64,000 nt of DNA, taken from NCBI GenBank assembly GCA_029449235.1, contig JANATG010000014.1, forward strand, positions 620,001 through 684,000. The letters are read 5' to 3'. The notes beneath the pieces were generated by a model that did not search any database, had not been told where the DNA came from, and saw only the letters and a program-made list of their open reading frames with translations. Shown piece by piece: positions 31,402 to 42,000 of the stretch; positions within the stretch are counted from its first letter, which is position 1; each line of letters begins with the position of its first letter. The stretch comes from Linnemannia schmuckeri (taxonomy: Eukaryota; Mortierellomycota; Mortierellomycetes; Mortierellales; Mortierellaceae). A program made the translations under genes and the position numbers.

Positions 31402-32450
31402 CTTGACTTGTTTGGTTGTGCCCTCGCTTTGCTTTGCTGCGTTGTGCTTTGGGTTTGATGGTTGGTTAGTTGGTATGTTGGTTTAGCTGGTTTTTTTAAA
31501 GGAGGGAAAAGGAAGAGAGAAAAAAAAAAGAAAGAGGTGAGAGGGATGATATGAAGAGTGACAAGGTATATCTAGGATAACGGATATGGATGAAGTAAGC
31601 AAGCAAAGGACGGAAAGAAGGAATGATCAAAGGGTGGGTTTTTTGCATTAACTATGTGAATCCATCCGGGGACAATGTGAGTTCATGTTTTTTTTTTTTT
31701 GTTTGTTGGTGTCAGTCCGAGGATTGTTCCTTCCTTCATTTTTTGCGGAGGGCACGAAAGATAGCGAGTGAGTAAGTGGGCCAGGCGAAGTGAGGCTTCC
31801 ACATGAGGTCATAAGTAGGTCCTCCTCCGTCACCCACTTTCCGGACGTACGTATGATAGGAGAAGTATTTTTGATGTTTCAGTTATTGACTCTTCATTAA
31901 CATAATTATTAACAAAGACAAGAACAAAAAAAAAACGCGTCTTACATTTTTGTCAAGGGAGGATAGCATAACAAGCGTAGCATAACTAAAAGCTGTGGAC
32001 AACCTTGTCCCTTTGTTGATCCTTTGAAGCACACCCCTATCCAAGAACGCGTGCTGTCTTTAAACAGTGGTGCCAACCCCCCCCCCTTTATCGAAACAAG
32101 CACGTTGTGTTTTGTCGTTCTCTCCTTTTTTTCTCACCTTCTACAAGATTCGATTCTCTCTTCAAATGTTGTTTGACCAGCCAATCAGAGACCGTGCCTC
32201 TTGCCTATCATCTCCCCTTTCGGTGGCCCTGAGGATGGGCTCTTTCTTTCTTCCTTGGGTGGCAAGTTGTTCTTTTTAGACTTTATTTCCACATCCCTGT
32301 TCCCTCTCTCTTTCTTTTTCATTCGCACACACGCATGTATACGCACACACATCCATACATCGTTACAGGCTCTTTTCCATTCAACACACACACTTTTTTG
32401 CACAAAAACGCGCATTGCACAACAAAAAGGAGACATCAGCAAAGTCTCTC
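31402..32450. promoter_or_regulatory. Divergent intergenic region before Arb1
   Basis: About 1 kb between the ATG of the unknown minus-strand protein and the Arb1 ATG. No supported gene. It contains several homopolymer-like runs (A-rich near 31520 and 31927, T-rich near 31690, a C10 run near 32079), a CA/AC-rich stretch at about 32325-32395, and a CT-rich leader before 32451. Confidence 0.45.
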
Positions 32451-34353
32451 ATGGACGAAGAGACGCTCGAGTATGTTCAGGCCTCGCTGTTCTTTCTCCT
32501 GTGCGATTTGCAATCCCTCCCTTATATAGTTATCAAGCCTTTTCTTGGTAGCATTTGTTTTGGTAACTCATAATTAATATCATTTTAATTGTTTATAAAA
32601 AACTTGATGATAATAGACGAGTGCGTGAAGAACTGATGCAGCGGCTCATGGGCCTCTCCCTGAACCAAGACTCGGATGCCGAGGACGACTATGACAACAG
32701 CGATAACGACAACGAAAATGGAGAGAAAGAAGATGAAGAAGTTGTCGAGGATTTGGACGACGAAGACGAAGACAACAATTACGAAGAAGAGGAGGAGTTT
32801 GAATGGTATGACTGGCCTGACCAATCGAAACTGGCTACTCTAGACAGTCTCCCTGATTTTGTTGCTGCTGAGGAGATGGAGGACACGGGTGAGCAGATTA
32901 CGTTGGATTACTTGAGGAACCCTGCGCTCGACAGTGACCAGGATGATGACGAAGATGTTGTGAATATTGTCAATGGTAGTGGTAGTAGTGTCGGAGGCGA
33001 TGGAGGAGAAGGTGTTGGTAATGCTCCGGATCAAGTGCTAACACAAGGTAACCTTTACCTCCTATGTACTTGTGCGTTAATTTGGGTCATGTAACTATAT
33101 GTGATAAGCTCAGAGTATAATATATCACTTCTGACATGTTTACTTTACTACTAATTAGGCGACAATGTGGCTGATGGGGAGGTCAAGAAGAAAAAGAAGA
33201 AAAAGAAAAAGAACAGAAAGAGGAACATGCCGATGGCGGATGATGACCTTATTGAGGAACCGGAACAGGACCAGGAGTTAGTGGATGCTGAGGCCGCCAA
33301 GATCTACAAACCGTAAGTCATTAAGCTCTTCTTGAAATAGTAGCTTAACCATAAAGGATGAAAACTTGGTGGCGTACGGCTCTACTAATACGCTTCTTTT
33401 TGTAATTGATACTTTTTTTATCATGTAGGACGATGAGTGCGGACGAAAGATTCAGACTGGCCATGGAGAACTTCCGCAAGGAACGCGTCTTTAACGCCAT
33501 CACCAGTCAGATCCTCTCGACTTACTTCACTTTTGGAGGTATGGATCCCAACCAGGCAGCCTCTATCCACACCTCTGGGAATGACATTGAGATTGAAGTT
33601 GATCTCATCTATGTTGTCTCGGCCTTCCTGTCCTCCTTCCTGATTTCGTCATCGGGGTGGTACGACACTGAGTACTTTACGACCGCACCCAAGGTCGTTG
33701 CCAGCTTCCTGCGTTACCTCCTTCTGAAGCGAGTCATTCCCGAGTACGACGACGACCTTCGACAGGCGATCGAGATTGCACGGCGGGCCAAGGTCGAGGC
33801 GCCTAAATGTCAAAAGTTCAACAACGCGTTTCCAGACTCCTTCAACGAGACCTGTTCGATTCTGTATGTCCGCGACTTTGAGTATGATGCTCTGCCGGAT
33901 GATTCTTTGGAGCGTATGGAGCAGGTCGCTGGGATCCGTGTTGCGACGGAAGTTGAGTTGCGTGGGAAGGAGATTCGGCACATGAGGGTCGTTGCTGTTG
34001 AGCCTATGGATCCTTCGTTGTCCAAGGTCAAGCCTGTCGAGTCGGCGGATGAGATTTTGAGCACTAAACAGCAGCAGCAGTCGAACGTCGTCCCTTACTC
34101 CAGGGTTACGTTGGTCAAGTTGCCTATTGGATGGGGTTCTGATACAACGACACCGAAATCAACAACGACAACTGGTGTTAAGGAGGAGCGGGTCACAATA
34201 TCTGTGGAGAGTGAGTTAGCAGGCTATCTTGACATTGGAACGGTAGTCTGGGGTACATTCTTCACCCTTTCCAACGGTGTCGTCTTTGCTCGACCCCTTG
34301 GCGCGCACCCTTCCTTCTTTGTCGAGCAAGATGAGAGTATCAGCGACGACTAG
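32451..34353 (+). CDS. ARB1: Arb1-like Argonaute siRNA chaperone (ARC complex) subunit
   Basis: Exons are 32451-32470, 32617-33047, 33159-33312 and 33429-34353; together 1530 nt, 509 aa, all phases joining. Donors are GTATGT, GTAACC and GTAAGT; acceptors are AATAG, TTAG and TGTAG. Arb1 belongs to the fission-yeast ARC complex, which holds Argonaute with duplex siRNA before RITS assembly and heterochromatin formation. Family signs start around residue 200: FRKERVFNAITSQILSTYFT, then FGGMDPNQA, FLRYLLLKRVIPEYDDDLRQ and AIEIARRAKVEAPK, then AFPDSFNETCSILY. The last resembles the fungal Arb1 pattern FLxYLLxxxVxPEYxDDIxxAxxIC. The N-terminus is Asp/Glu-rich, with a Lys-rich block (KKKKKKKKKNRKRN) at about 162-175, typical of nuclear proteins. 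Exon 1 is only 20 nt but fits perfectly. Confidence 0.75.
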
Positions 34354-34448
34354 AAACCCGGTCTTAGAAATTTCGTCCGCCTTGCCAGCATGTCTAGCTT
34401 TATTTCTATTAGTCTAGTTCTGTATCATAACAAAACAACAACGATATC

Positions 34449-36437
34449 CTACAAGATCTGAATCGTGGGCCGCAATGCCTTGAGTTGCTGAACAATAGGC
34501 TGCAAATTCGGACTCTTTAACCCCCAAATCTCGACCAACGCCGTCCAATTCTCTGCAATCCAGGCAACTTCTTCCTCAGTCAGTCGGATGAAAGTGTGTT
34601 CACGCAGGTCCAACACTTTGAGCGATTTCAAGCCTGACAGTTTGTCCAGGCCCCATCCGAGTCTTAGAAGCAACATCCATCCGCCTAGGCGCCACTCTTC
34701 AAGGTGTGTCAGACGGGCGACTTGTGTGTACAAGTAGACGATGTATCGATCGCTAACGGAACCGTCGCCATGTCGGTAATTCGAGTCCATCTCCAAATCT
34801 GAGCCACGGTAGACAGCTAAGTCCATAGCCTTGAGTGTTCCAGCAAACGGCCAGTCATTGTTGATGTTGGTACTGTTGGTGTTGTTAGGCTGTGTCGACA
34901 AGAGGGCCGAATAATCGATCGTTTGACCCTGATGCTCTTTGCGAAGCTCAATGTTGCAGCGGAGGACACGCAACCTCGGACAATGCTTGATCAGCTGCAG
35001 GAACAGATGTGCCGGGAACCGGATCTGCTGCGAGAAATCCAGCGTGTCCAACGACGCGCCGTGATACCGCCCGAGTGCCAGTGTCGAAATCTCGTCAAAG
35101 TCTCCAATCTGCGACAAGATCCTGAACTCCTGGAATCCTGTTAGCTTCACCATCGTCGTCGCTGAAGGTTTGTCGTCGATATGGTTCGTGGCCCGGGAGC
35201 ACCCAGCGATCAACTGTGAGATTTCGGCGTCCTCTGCCAAGATGTTTCCCACGCCCAAGCTCTTGAACTGCGGACAAAATTTCAGTAACAAGTCAGGGAG
35301 CTGATCTAGGAGCGAATCACGACCAAAAGTCCAGAGTGATAGAGATTCGAGATCAGGGCATTGTTGGAGGAGTGGCCGAAGGAGAATCAGTTCTAGCTCG
35401 CCGTTGTCGAAACTGAAACTAAGGTTTTTGACGTGACTTTGGCGAAGTTGACTACGAGGTAGAACAGTGGAAAGGGAACTGGAACAGTCATCATGGCTGT
35501 GGTTGGTGTGTTGGTCATCACTCTCGGTGTCACTGTCGCTTTCGTTATCCCATCCGTAATGCCCGTTCTGAGCCCACACCAATTGAAATGTCTCCAACGC
35601 CGCTTGTCTATGACTGCGGTTCTCGTCGCTGCCGTCACTTATCCCACTGTCGATAACAGGCTTCGTCCCGTAAAGCGATAAAGCTGTCCACACAAGCCGC
35701 TTCATAACACTACGCCGAACATCCGCCCTCGTATACTCCACAACCAAGCTCCGCAGCTTCGGTCTCGACCCTCTCAACAAACCCCTCAAGATCCTGACAT
35801 GGTGCCGAGTGAGGGTTCGGAACTTGAGCGAGATGCTTTCAAGCCGGTCGATGTGGAGTCCAATAAACTGCAGGGCGGTCATACTCCCATCGTTGTTGTG
35901 GGTGTTACTGTTGTTGAGAGGGTAGTTAGTGTCACTTTGATGGAGTGCATCCGAAGAAAAGTCAGAAGAAACGGTGGCTGCACTCTTGAGGGCGATCCAT
36001 CCAAAGGTGCGAAGATTCGTAAACTTCCAGAGATCCAGGGTCTCTCGCATGAATTTCGGTAACAGGGGCATCGAGAGGGTCGCAGAGGAAGACGAGACAT
36101 CGTTCGCCGAAGCTGTTGCAGTGAAAACGTCGAAAATTGCGTCGTCTCGGAGGAGAGCAAGCATGAGTTTGTTCACCACAGAAGTCTTTAACGTCTGCAC
36201 CTTGTCCTTATATCGAACCAACGCAGAGACAGCAGTCGCACGATCCTTGAAATGGGCAATGGTTTTGATGTGTGTCAGATCGATGGTCCGGTAGAGGTAA
36301 GGCGTGAACAAGGCGGACCAGAGACGCGAGACGGCCGCACAGTGGGCCAGACTTTCGCGGGTGAGGTATGCGCAGATGTCATCCTGAATATGTGGGATCT
36401 CAAAGATGAGTAACGGTGGCGCCGGTGAGGTTGTCAT
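34449..36437 (-). CDS. F-box/LRR-like protein, 662 aa
   Basis: Single exon. The ATG at 36437 precedes the F-box start (LLIFEIPHIQDDICAYLTRE, then CAAVSRLWSALFTPYLYRTI). The frame extends 35 codons further to 36542, and either start is possible. LRR-like body: LRTFGWIALKSAAT, LESISLKFRTLTRHHVRILR, PKLRSLVVEYTRADV, VKNLSFSFDNGELELILLRP, CPDLESLSLWTFG and CPQFKSLGVGNI. A short acidic/His stretch (SDTESDDQHTNHSHDD) sits at about residue 315. C-terminal blocks: THLEEWRLGGWMLLLRLGW, LSGLKSLKVLDLREHTFI, then EEVAWIAENWTALVEIWGL. It ends convergently ~95 bp from Arb1. Confidence 0.85.
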   Translation of the reverse strand: MTTSPAPPLLIFEIPHIQDDICAYLTRESLAHCAAVSRLWSALFTPYLYRTIDLTHIKTIAHFKDRATAVSALVRYKDKVQTLKTSVVNKLMLALLRDDAIFDVFTATASANDVSSSSATLSMPLLPKFMRETLDLWKFTNLRTFGWIALKSAATVSSDFSSDALHQSDTNYPLNNSNTHNNDGSMTALQFIGLHIDRLESISLKFRTLTRHHVRILRGLLRGSRPKLRSLVVEYTRADVRRSVMKRLVWTALSLYGTKPVIDSGISDGSDENRSHRQAALETFQLVWAQNGHYGWDNESDSDTESDDQHTNHSHDDCSSSLSTVLPRSQLRQSHVKNLSFSFDNGELELILLRPLLQQCPDLESLSLWTFGRDSLLDQLPDLLLKFCPQFKSLGVGNILAEDAEISQLIAGCSRATNHIDDKPSATTMVKLTGFQEFRILSQIGDFDEISTLALGRYHGASLDTLDFSQQIRFPAHLFLQLIKHCPRLRVLRCNIELRKEHQGQTIDYSALLSTQPNNTNSTNINNDWPFAGTLKAMDLAVYRGSDLEMDSNYRHGDGSVSDRYIVYLYTQVARLTHLEEWRLGGWMLLLRLGWGLDKLSGLKSLKVLDLREHTFIRLTEEEVAWIAENWTALVEIWGLKSPNLQPIVQQLKALRPTIQIL

Positions 36438-37462
36438 TTTCGCCCTCCAAGTTTCGAGGCGATGTTTCTGATCGCGGGTCAAAGGTTCGGCGAAAGAGTG
36501 ATGTAGCAACCGTTGCTGACTCTTCTTCGATACATTTCTCAAAAGTGGCCAAAAGGTAAAATGACGGTCACAGATTCATAATGTTGAAGATGCCAAAGAA
36601 ATTTAATAAAAAAGGAACGTGTCGATAGTATTATCAACCGCCATTCCCTCGAGAAGGTAGTTTGACCGGAGAAGTAGCGCGCCTCAAAATATCATCCATT
36701 GTAGTTTCAAGACGCAAAAAAAGAAATAGAAAAAAACGCGAGCCATGCTGCATCTCCAAGTACAGCCATTTGGAAAAGTTGGCAAGAATATACAGATGCA
36801 CTGTCATTTGTCAATAACCCGTTTAATTCAAATCGTTTTATTCTATTCACTACCTTGTTGGAATGAGAAGGCCGTGGGAGGACTGTTAAGGGGCAGAGTG
36901 ACGAAACAAAGAGGGGAAATGGAGTTGTTGAGGTAGAGTTCGAGAAGGACAAGAGTGAAGATAATACAGAGAAAGATGAACATCCAATACAGGAAGGACA
37001 TCCTAAAAGGAGGCAGATATGATAAAGACAACTTTATGAGGAAAAAGGAACAAAAGAAGTAAGGAACTGTCTAGGGCTAAGCTAGCTATCTTATAGGGAA
37101 CGGGAATTAGGGGAGAGATCGTCTATGCTAAGAGTCATATCTATGGAGGGTCAGGAATGGACTGAGAGCGATGGTAGCTACCTGAGAGCGATGGTAACTA
37201 CCTAAGATAGATGGAGGTCGGCGCCGTATGTGAGCACGACCTCCTACGAGATCCTAGCAAGAGTATCTAAGTGGTGGCTTAGACGCGCCAAACGCAGCAA
37301 CCTCCAGTCACCTGACTATGCTAACCTGCGTATTTGACATCACACCTTGTCATCTCACAGCATAGGACTTCCTTTCCCCAGCTTGGGACTTTTTGCACAT
37401 CTTTCATCAATATCCCAGAAACAAACGCATTTCTGCTTCTTTACCACCACATTTCATTCGTC
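36438..37462. other. Intergenic; small direct duplication
   Basis: No gene is supported in this 1 kb. The part next to 36437 is probably the promoter of the minus-strand F-box gene. At 37162-37201 a 20-bp unit (CTGAGAGCGATGGTAGCTAC) is repeated back to back with one change. The part from about 37040 on is likely the upstream flank of the transposase-like gene. No terminal inverted repeat matching the 39668-39740 side was recognised. Confidence 0.45.
37162..37201 (+). repeat. 20-bp tandem duplication
   Basis: Two adjacent 20-bp copies, CTGAGAGCGATGGTAGCTAC and the same with A at position 16, upstream of the transposase-like gene. Confidence 0.8.
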
Positions 37463-39667
37463 ATGGATAACCCGAAACCTCTAGCACCTAAGGAAGACGT
37501 ACGAGATAAAAAGAGCTTGCTCACCTTAGAAGAGAGGCAGCAGCGTCTTCGACAATGGATCGCGGACCGTGATATCGTTCGAGTTGCGACTGGCTCCGAT
37601 CCCAAGAAGGCATCGTACGAGCAAAGCCATGGATGGCCCCGCCATACCATCGATAGACTCATGAAGGATAGAGAGAGACTCGAGGCGATGAGGCCCATTC
37701 AAGCACACAATAGATACCGCATTGGCAAGCGTCCTTATCATGCTGTTGAGGCTGTTTTGATTGATTTGGTAGAGGACATTCGGTCCCGACAATTACCAGT
37801 CGACACTGTCCTTTTACGAGCGCTAGCACACGATGTTTACACCATCCTCTGGAACCGAATGGGCTTTATGCCTTTTCCGCGCCCAGACTTCGGCAGTTCC
37901 TGGGCAGAGGGTTTCAAGAACGTCTGGGCTCTGAAGTACCATAGGATGCAGGGCGAGGCGGATTCGGTGGATATGGACGCGATTGCTGGTAGAGTTGACC
38001 GAATCAAGGCTATTGCTGCCGAGTACTCACTGGACAATATTTACAATGCAGATGAGACTAGCCTTTTTCTACAAACGATGTCTCCATGGATGCTTGACTT
38101 CGATCGGCAGGCCGGAACCAAGCCCGTCTCGACACGACTATCCATCTTGTTTTGTGTGAACGCAACTGGCACAGATGAGAGGAAGTCGTTTGTTCTGAGT
38201 ATGTGTTGTGAAAGTTTTTGCTATTATGAACAATGTGGCTATGGTACCCCACCATATGATACCAATGTTCTAATAAGAATATTTTTTTTAGGGCACGCCC
38301 TTCCACGCGGGTTCAAGACTGGCGCAGGCGCCCATCTACGGGATCAGGTCGACGTGCTGCCATGGATTTCGGACGAGGATACCCAAGACGGATGGAGCGC
38401 CAGTTGGAGAAACGATGACGAAGACAGGACCAAGAAGTAGTCAAAGATGGTGCGCCCGGACTATATGACCGCGGGAGCTTTCTTGGCATGGCTGAAGCAT
38501 ACACAGCACGTCATCGAAACCGAAACTCCTGGCAGAAGGATCCTACTGTTGGTTGACAATTATAGATCATGTACAGCAGCTATGCGGTCACCTCACGACT
38601 TTCCTAACATCAGAGTCGAGGCGTTGCCGTCAAACTCTACATCCGTCACTCATCCACTGGCCGCTGGGATCATCGCGGTTTTTAAGTGGCGTTATTGTCA
38701 CCATGTTGCCAAGCGCGCCTACGAAAATAGCCTGCTCGCAGACACTAGCGCTGACGCAGTAACGTCCTCAAGGACGGTCAGGGTGGCTCTAGCCAAGATC
38801 TCTAACCTTGAGGGTTGGCAACTTGCTGCACAGGCTTGGAGTGAGGTCAAGCCAAGGACCATTAGGGATTGCATTGCCCATGTCCCTATACTGAACTATG
38901 ATCAGAGAGAGGAGCTGAGGGCGGGCGACGGAATCGATCCAGATGTGCAGGAAGCCATTACGGATACGCGTGAGGATATCGCAGACCGAGCCTCGATAAT
39001 GGACAGGAACCCGAGGATGGCTGTAGCGCTGCGCTTCCCTGGTGTGTTTGGATCAGCAATCAGTCATCCAACCGAGACCAGTAGCCTTATCCCAGTAACA
39101 CATCCCAACAAAATACGGGACTACTACTCAGGGCTCAGCACCTTTCTGGACGGATCGACTTTTCTCAATGATATTATTTATCAGCGAATGCAGGAGCCTG
39201 AATTTATGGAGTGCTTCGATATGGATCCTACAACGGTGTCGCTGGGCGACCTATTTGCCAATGAGGAAGATACAGATGATACGGATGATACGGATGATAG
39301 CGACTATGAGGATCCAATCATGGATGCGGATGATCTGTATGCTTCCGACAGCACAGATCAGTCGTTGCTGGAGTACGAGAAGAACGGGGTTTGGAGTGAA
39401 GGATTAACTGTAGACGAGCGCATCGATATTTTACACCGGGCAGCTGAAATTCTTCAGGATTACAAGTACAACGATCTGCGACGCGGCCTAGACGATGCTG
39501 CAGCGGAACTGATCACACTTGCAGATGGATTTGCAAAGCCAGGATACGTGAAGACCTACAATAAAAGAAAACGCGAGAGGATGGAAGAGGAGCGTCTGCT
39601 TGAGGAGGATGCAAGGATCAAGGAGAAATACCCCCATATTCAGTTCACGTTACGTAGATTAGGATAG
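37463..39667 (+). mobile_element. Pogo/Tigger-like transposase gene, disabled
   Basis: One reading frame from ATG 37463 to TAG 39667, broken by TAG at 38438-38440. It also has a probable 93-nt in-frame intron at 38199-38291 (GTATGT...TTTTTTTAG). The N-terminal half has a CENP-B/pogo-type helix-turn-helix layout, including RQLPVDTVLLRALAHDVYTI and GSSWAEGFKNVWALKYHRMQ. The DDE core shows the first Asp in IYNADETSLF and the second in LLLVDNYRSC. The third block reads PSNSTSVTHPLAAGIIAVFK, where active relatives have PLDxGII, so the third catalytic Asp is Ala. The C-terminus has a DTDDTDDTDD repeat. With the missing catalytic residue and the stop it should not transpose by itself. It could be a relic or a domesticated copy. 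No terminal repeats were found. Confidence 0.75.
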
Positions 39668-39740
39668 TCAGCTGTCTCAAAAAGATAAAGTAAAAAGATC
39701 TGAATTAAACAATGTACTGAACTATATATTCTTGACTTGA

Positions 39741-41807
39741 CTACAAGACGATCTCAATATCAGGACGCTTCTCTTGCAGCCATTCAAGAGCCGTTAGACC
39801 CTGTTCAGCACCACCATCAACCACCACCTCCTCTACCGGCTCCTCAACCTGCATAAACTCAACTTGAGTCAACGCAGGCCACTGCTCAAGCATAAATTTC
39901 ATCTCCTCCAACCGGACCGTCTTGCGCGCCTCTACCGTGTCCAAAGCAACCGACCCCAAAAGACTCTTCAATTTCTTCCACCCAGTGAAAAAGTGAAGGA
40001 AACCAGGCCGGCCTGTGTTTGGGTCACCAAGACTCAACATGCCTGGCAAAGGGTTCCTTTGATAGATTAGCCACTGCTGCATTTCATTCGCCCAATCGTT
40101 CTCGCCGAAATCCGTATCCAGTTGCGCCTTTAGGTTGATGTATTCTAATTGGGTGAGTTGTCCAAGTTGTCGGTAAAATATCTCCAGCAAACGGAACTGC
40201 TCCTCCTCCTTGGCGGTGAAAACAACTGGTCCTGCCCGCTCATAATAGGGCTTCCAGGCCTCCGTCACTATCGCCTCATTTTCATTGCTAATGGAATCAT
40301 CTTCACGTCCTGAGATTGTTGTAGCCGGTGCTGCGCTGGCTGAAGAAGGCGAAGGCTCGCGGCAGTCCTGAAGGTTGACTACGAGGAAAAGTCGTGCGAG
40401 GTTGGTGCAAACCCATGGCGCCGCAACTGCGTCAACAAGATCGATCCCACAATGACTTGGTGAGTCGGCCTGAATCATCACGAACACCTCCAGAGATCGA
40501 CACTCGCATAGGATCGTCCGTAGAGTGTTGCTCCTGATCTGCCAGCAAGGCGAGAGCTCGATCGATCGAAGGGTTGTTGAATGTCGATGAAAAAGCACAC
40601 TGAAATCGTTCTGCAGGGTTTCTCTCTCAAAACACTGAATACAATTGACTTTTTGAAGCGACTGCGGCGTCATTGTCTCCAAGATCCCTAGACTCAATGG
40701 TAGTGCCTGACCAGGTTGATAATTGTCTTGAGTGATACTCCGCAGATTCCGACAATGTGATCCGATAAACTGAGTGATTGTCACAATATCTAGCCCCGGA
40801 TGGTCTATCTTTGGGATATGTAGCTCCTCTAGTTCTGGGCAGTGCCAAAAGTGCGAAAGAAACTCCTGCGTCGTCGTCGCCAAGACCTGCTGAACAAAAA
40901 ACGATTTCAACTCCAGTAATGGTTCCTGTCGTCGAGGTGGAGGTGCCGATAAGGCGAGCAGGCCTGGGTCTGTCAAGGCGCTGTTGGTGTAAAACATCTC
41001 GATTCTCAGGTGTCGAAGTGAGGGAGGGCAGCTGAAAAACAGGGTCGAGCCAAGGAACCCCCACTCGGACCGAGGGAGCGAAAAGTGTAGCCTCAGCCTC
41101 CGCAACCTGTTCAGGCCATAGATGACTGTCGGCAATGTGTAAATGTCTCGAAAAGACTCAAGTCCGACGTGATCCATGTCAATGTCGACTAGATGAGGGC
41201 TTTGGTGTATCAGCCAGGTGGCCTGCAGAAGCGACCTTGACGGACTGTCGTAACTAGGGAGGTAGGCGCTGTGGAGGCGGTGGTGTATTAGTCGATTAAA
41301 GTTCATCTTGAAGTGCGTGAGGTTGCACATGGGCGGGAGCAGAACCAGTTCCATCTGAGGGGAAAGGATGTCTGGCAATGGTGTCCATTCTGGTATTGGA
41401 AACAGTCCTCGAATCGAAAGAGGAGCGCGCGTGGTGTCGCCTTGTTCCCGTTCCTGCTCCTGCTCCTGCTCCCGTTCCTTGTCCCGTTCCTGCTGCTGAA
41501 AAGCCAAGGCAGAATGAAACTGGTAAACCGCAAAGAGCAATCCCGAATCGAGCGACTTGACATGCTGGACATTCCTGGCCAAGGCAGCCAGGTAGTCGCG
41601 AGATGCAATGCGTTCAAAACTGCATCTGTCAAGGCTGTTGAGCACCACACAACGGTAAACGGATGGCTCACAGAAGGTGGACAGTCGACGATTGGTTAAC
41701 ATCAGTCGGTGGAGTGATTTGATGTCGAGGCATCCTGCGAGTTCGGCGACTAGTTCTGGGATGGCGAGGAATCTATGGCAGGCGGAAGAGGAGGCAGCGG
41801 TTGACAT
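39741..41807 (-). CDS. F-box/LRR-like protein, 688 aa
   Basis: Single exon, ATG 41807. F-box start at residues about 12-55 (FLAIPELVAELAGCLDIKSL, then MLTNRRLSTFCEPSVYRCVV). A Glu/Gln/Arg run (EREQEQEQEREQGD, about residue 113) is inserted before the LPPMCNLTHFKMNFNRL block. LRR-like units: HLVDIDMDHVGLESFRDIYT, NRLRRLRLHFSLPRSEWGFL, SLRHLRIEMFYTN, CPELEELHIPKIDHPGLD and CRSLEVFVMIQAD. Terminal blocks: LEIFYRQLGQLTQLEYINL, FFTGWKKLKSLLGSV, KFMLEQWPALTQVEFMQVE and LEWLQEKRP. It is the first of five same-strand family members (intact or broken) that run to 50392, the densest tandem run in the window. Confidence 0.87.
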   Translation of the reverse strand: MSTAASSSACHRFLAIPELVAELAGCLDIKSLHRLMLTNRRLSTFCEPSVYRCVVLNSLDRCSFERIASRDYLAALARNVQHVKSLDSGLLFAVYQFHSALAFQQQERDKEREQEQEQEREQGDTTRAPLSIRGLFPIPEWTPLPDILSPQMELVLLPPMCNLTHFKMNFNRLIHHRLHSAYLPSYDSPSRSLLQATWLIHQSPHLVDIDMDHVGLESFRDIYTLPTVIYGLNRLRRLRLHFSLPRSEWGFLGSTLFFSCPPSLRHLRIEMFYTNSALTDPGLLALSAPPPRRQEPLLELKSFFVQQVLATTTQEFLSHFWHCPELEELHIPKIDHPGLDIVTITQFIGSHCRNLRSITQDNYQPGQALPLSLGILETMTPQSLQKVNCIQCFERETLQNDFSVLFHRHSTTLRSIELSPCWQIRSNTLRTILCECRSLEVFVMIQADSPSHCGIDLVDAVAAPWVCTNLARLFLVVNLQDCREPSPSSASAAPATTISGREDDSISNENEAIVTEAWKPYYERAGPVVFTAKEEEQFRLLEIFYRQLGQLTQLEYINLKAQLDTDFGENDWANEMQQWLIYQRNPLPGMLSLGDPNTGRPGFLHFFTGWKKLKSLLGSVALDTVEARKTVRLEEMKFMLEQWPALTQVEFMQVEEPVEEVVVDGGAEQGLTALEWLQEKRPDIEIVL

Positions 41808-41857
41808 GGGTGTGTAAGGACAAAGAAAAGAATGTCAAACGAAACAACGAAACGCCC

Positions 41858-41862
<5 letters not shown>

Positions 41863-41902
<40 letters not shown>

Positions 41903-41975
41903 CAGTTGAAACACATCACTGAAACGAACAAACGGTCACTGATTTTTTATTTTGCAAAAAAAAAAAAAAAAAAAA
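41863..41975. repeat. Two poly-A tracts (A39 and A20)
   Basis: A39 at 41863-41901 and A20 at 41956-41975 lie in the 193-bp gap between the two minus-strand F-box genes, i.e. in the promoter of the 39741-41807 gene. On its strand these are T-runs, an extreme form of the T-rich promoters seen elsewhere here. Confidence 0.85.
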
Positions 41976-42000
41976 GGCGAGGAAGGCACGGAAACAAAGC

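Noticed and set aside
1885..38440. Reassigned TAG codon, because several frames are interrupted only by TAG
   Set aside because: Intact genes here (Arb1, TAM41, the 46189 and 30490 genes) end with TAG, and other pseudogenes carry TGA and frameshifts, so TAG is a normal stop.
37000..39800. Terminal inverted repeats for the pogo-like element
   Set aside because: I compared both flanks and saw no matching ends or clear TA duplication; the borders remain unknown.
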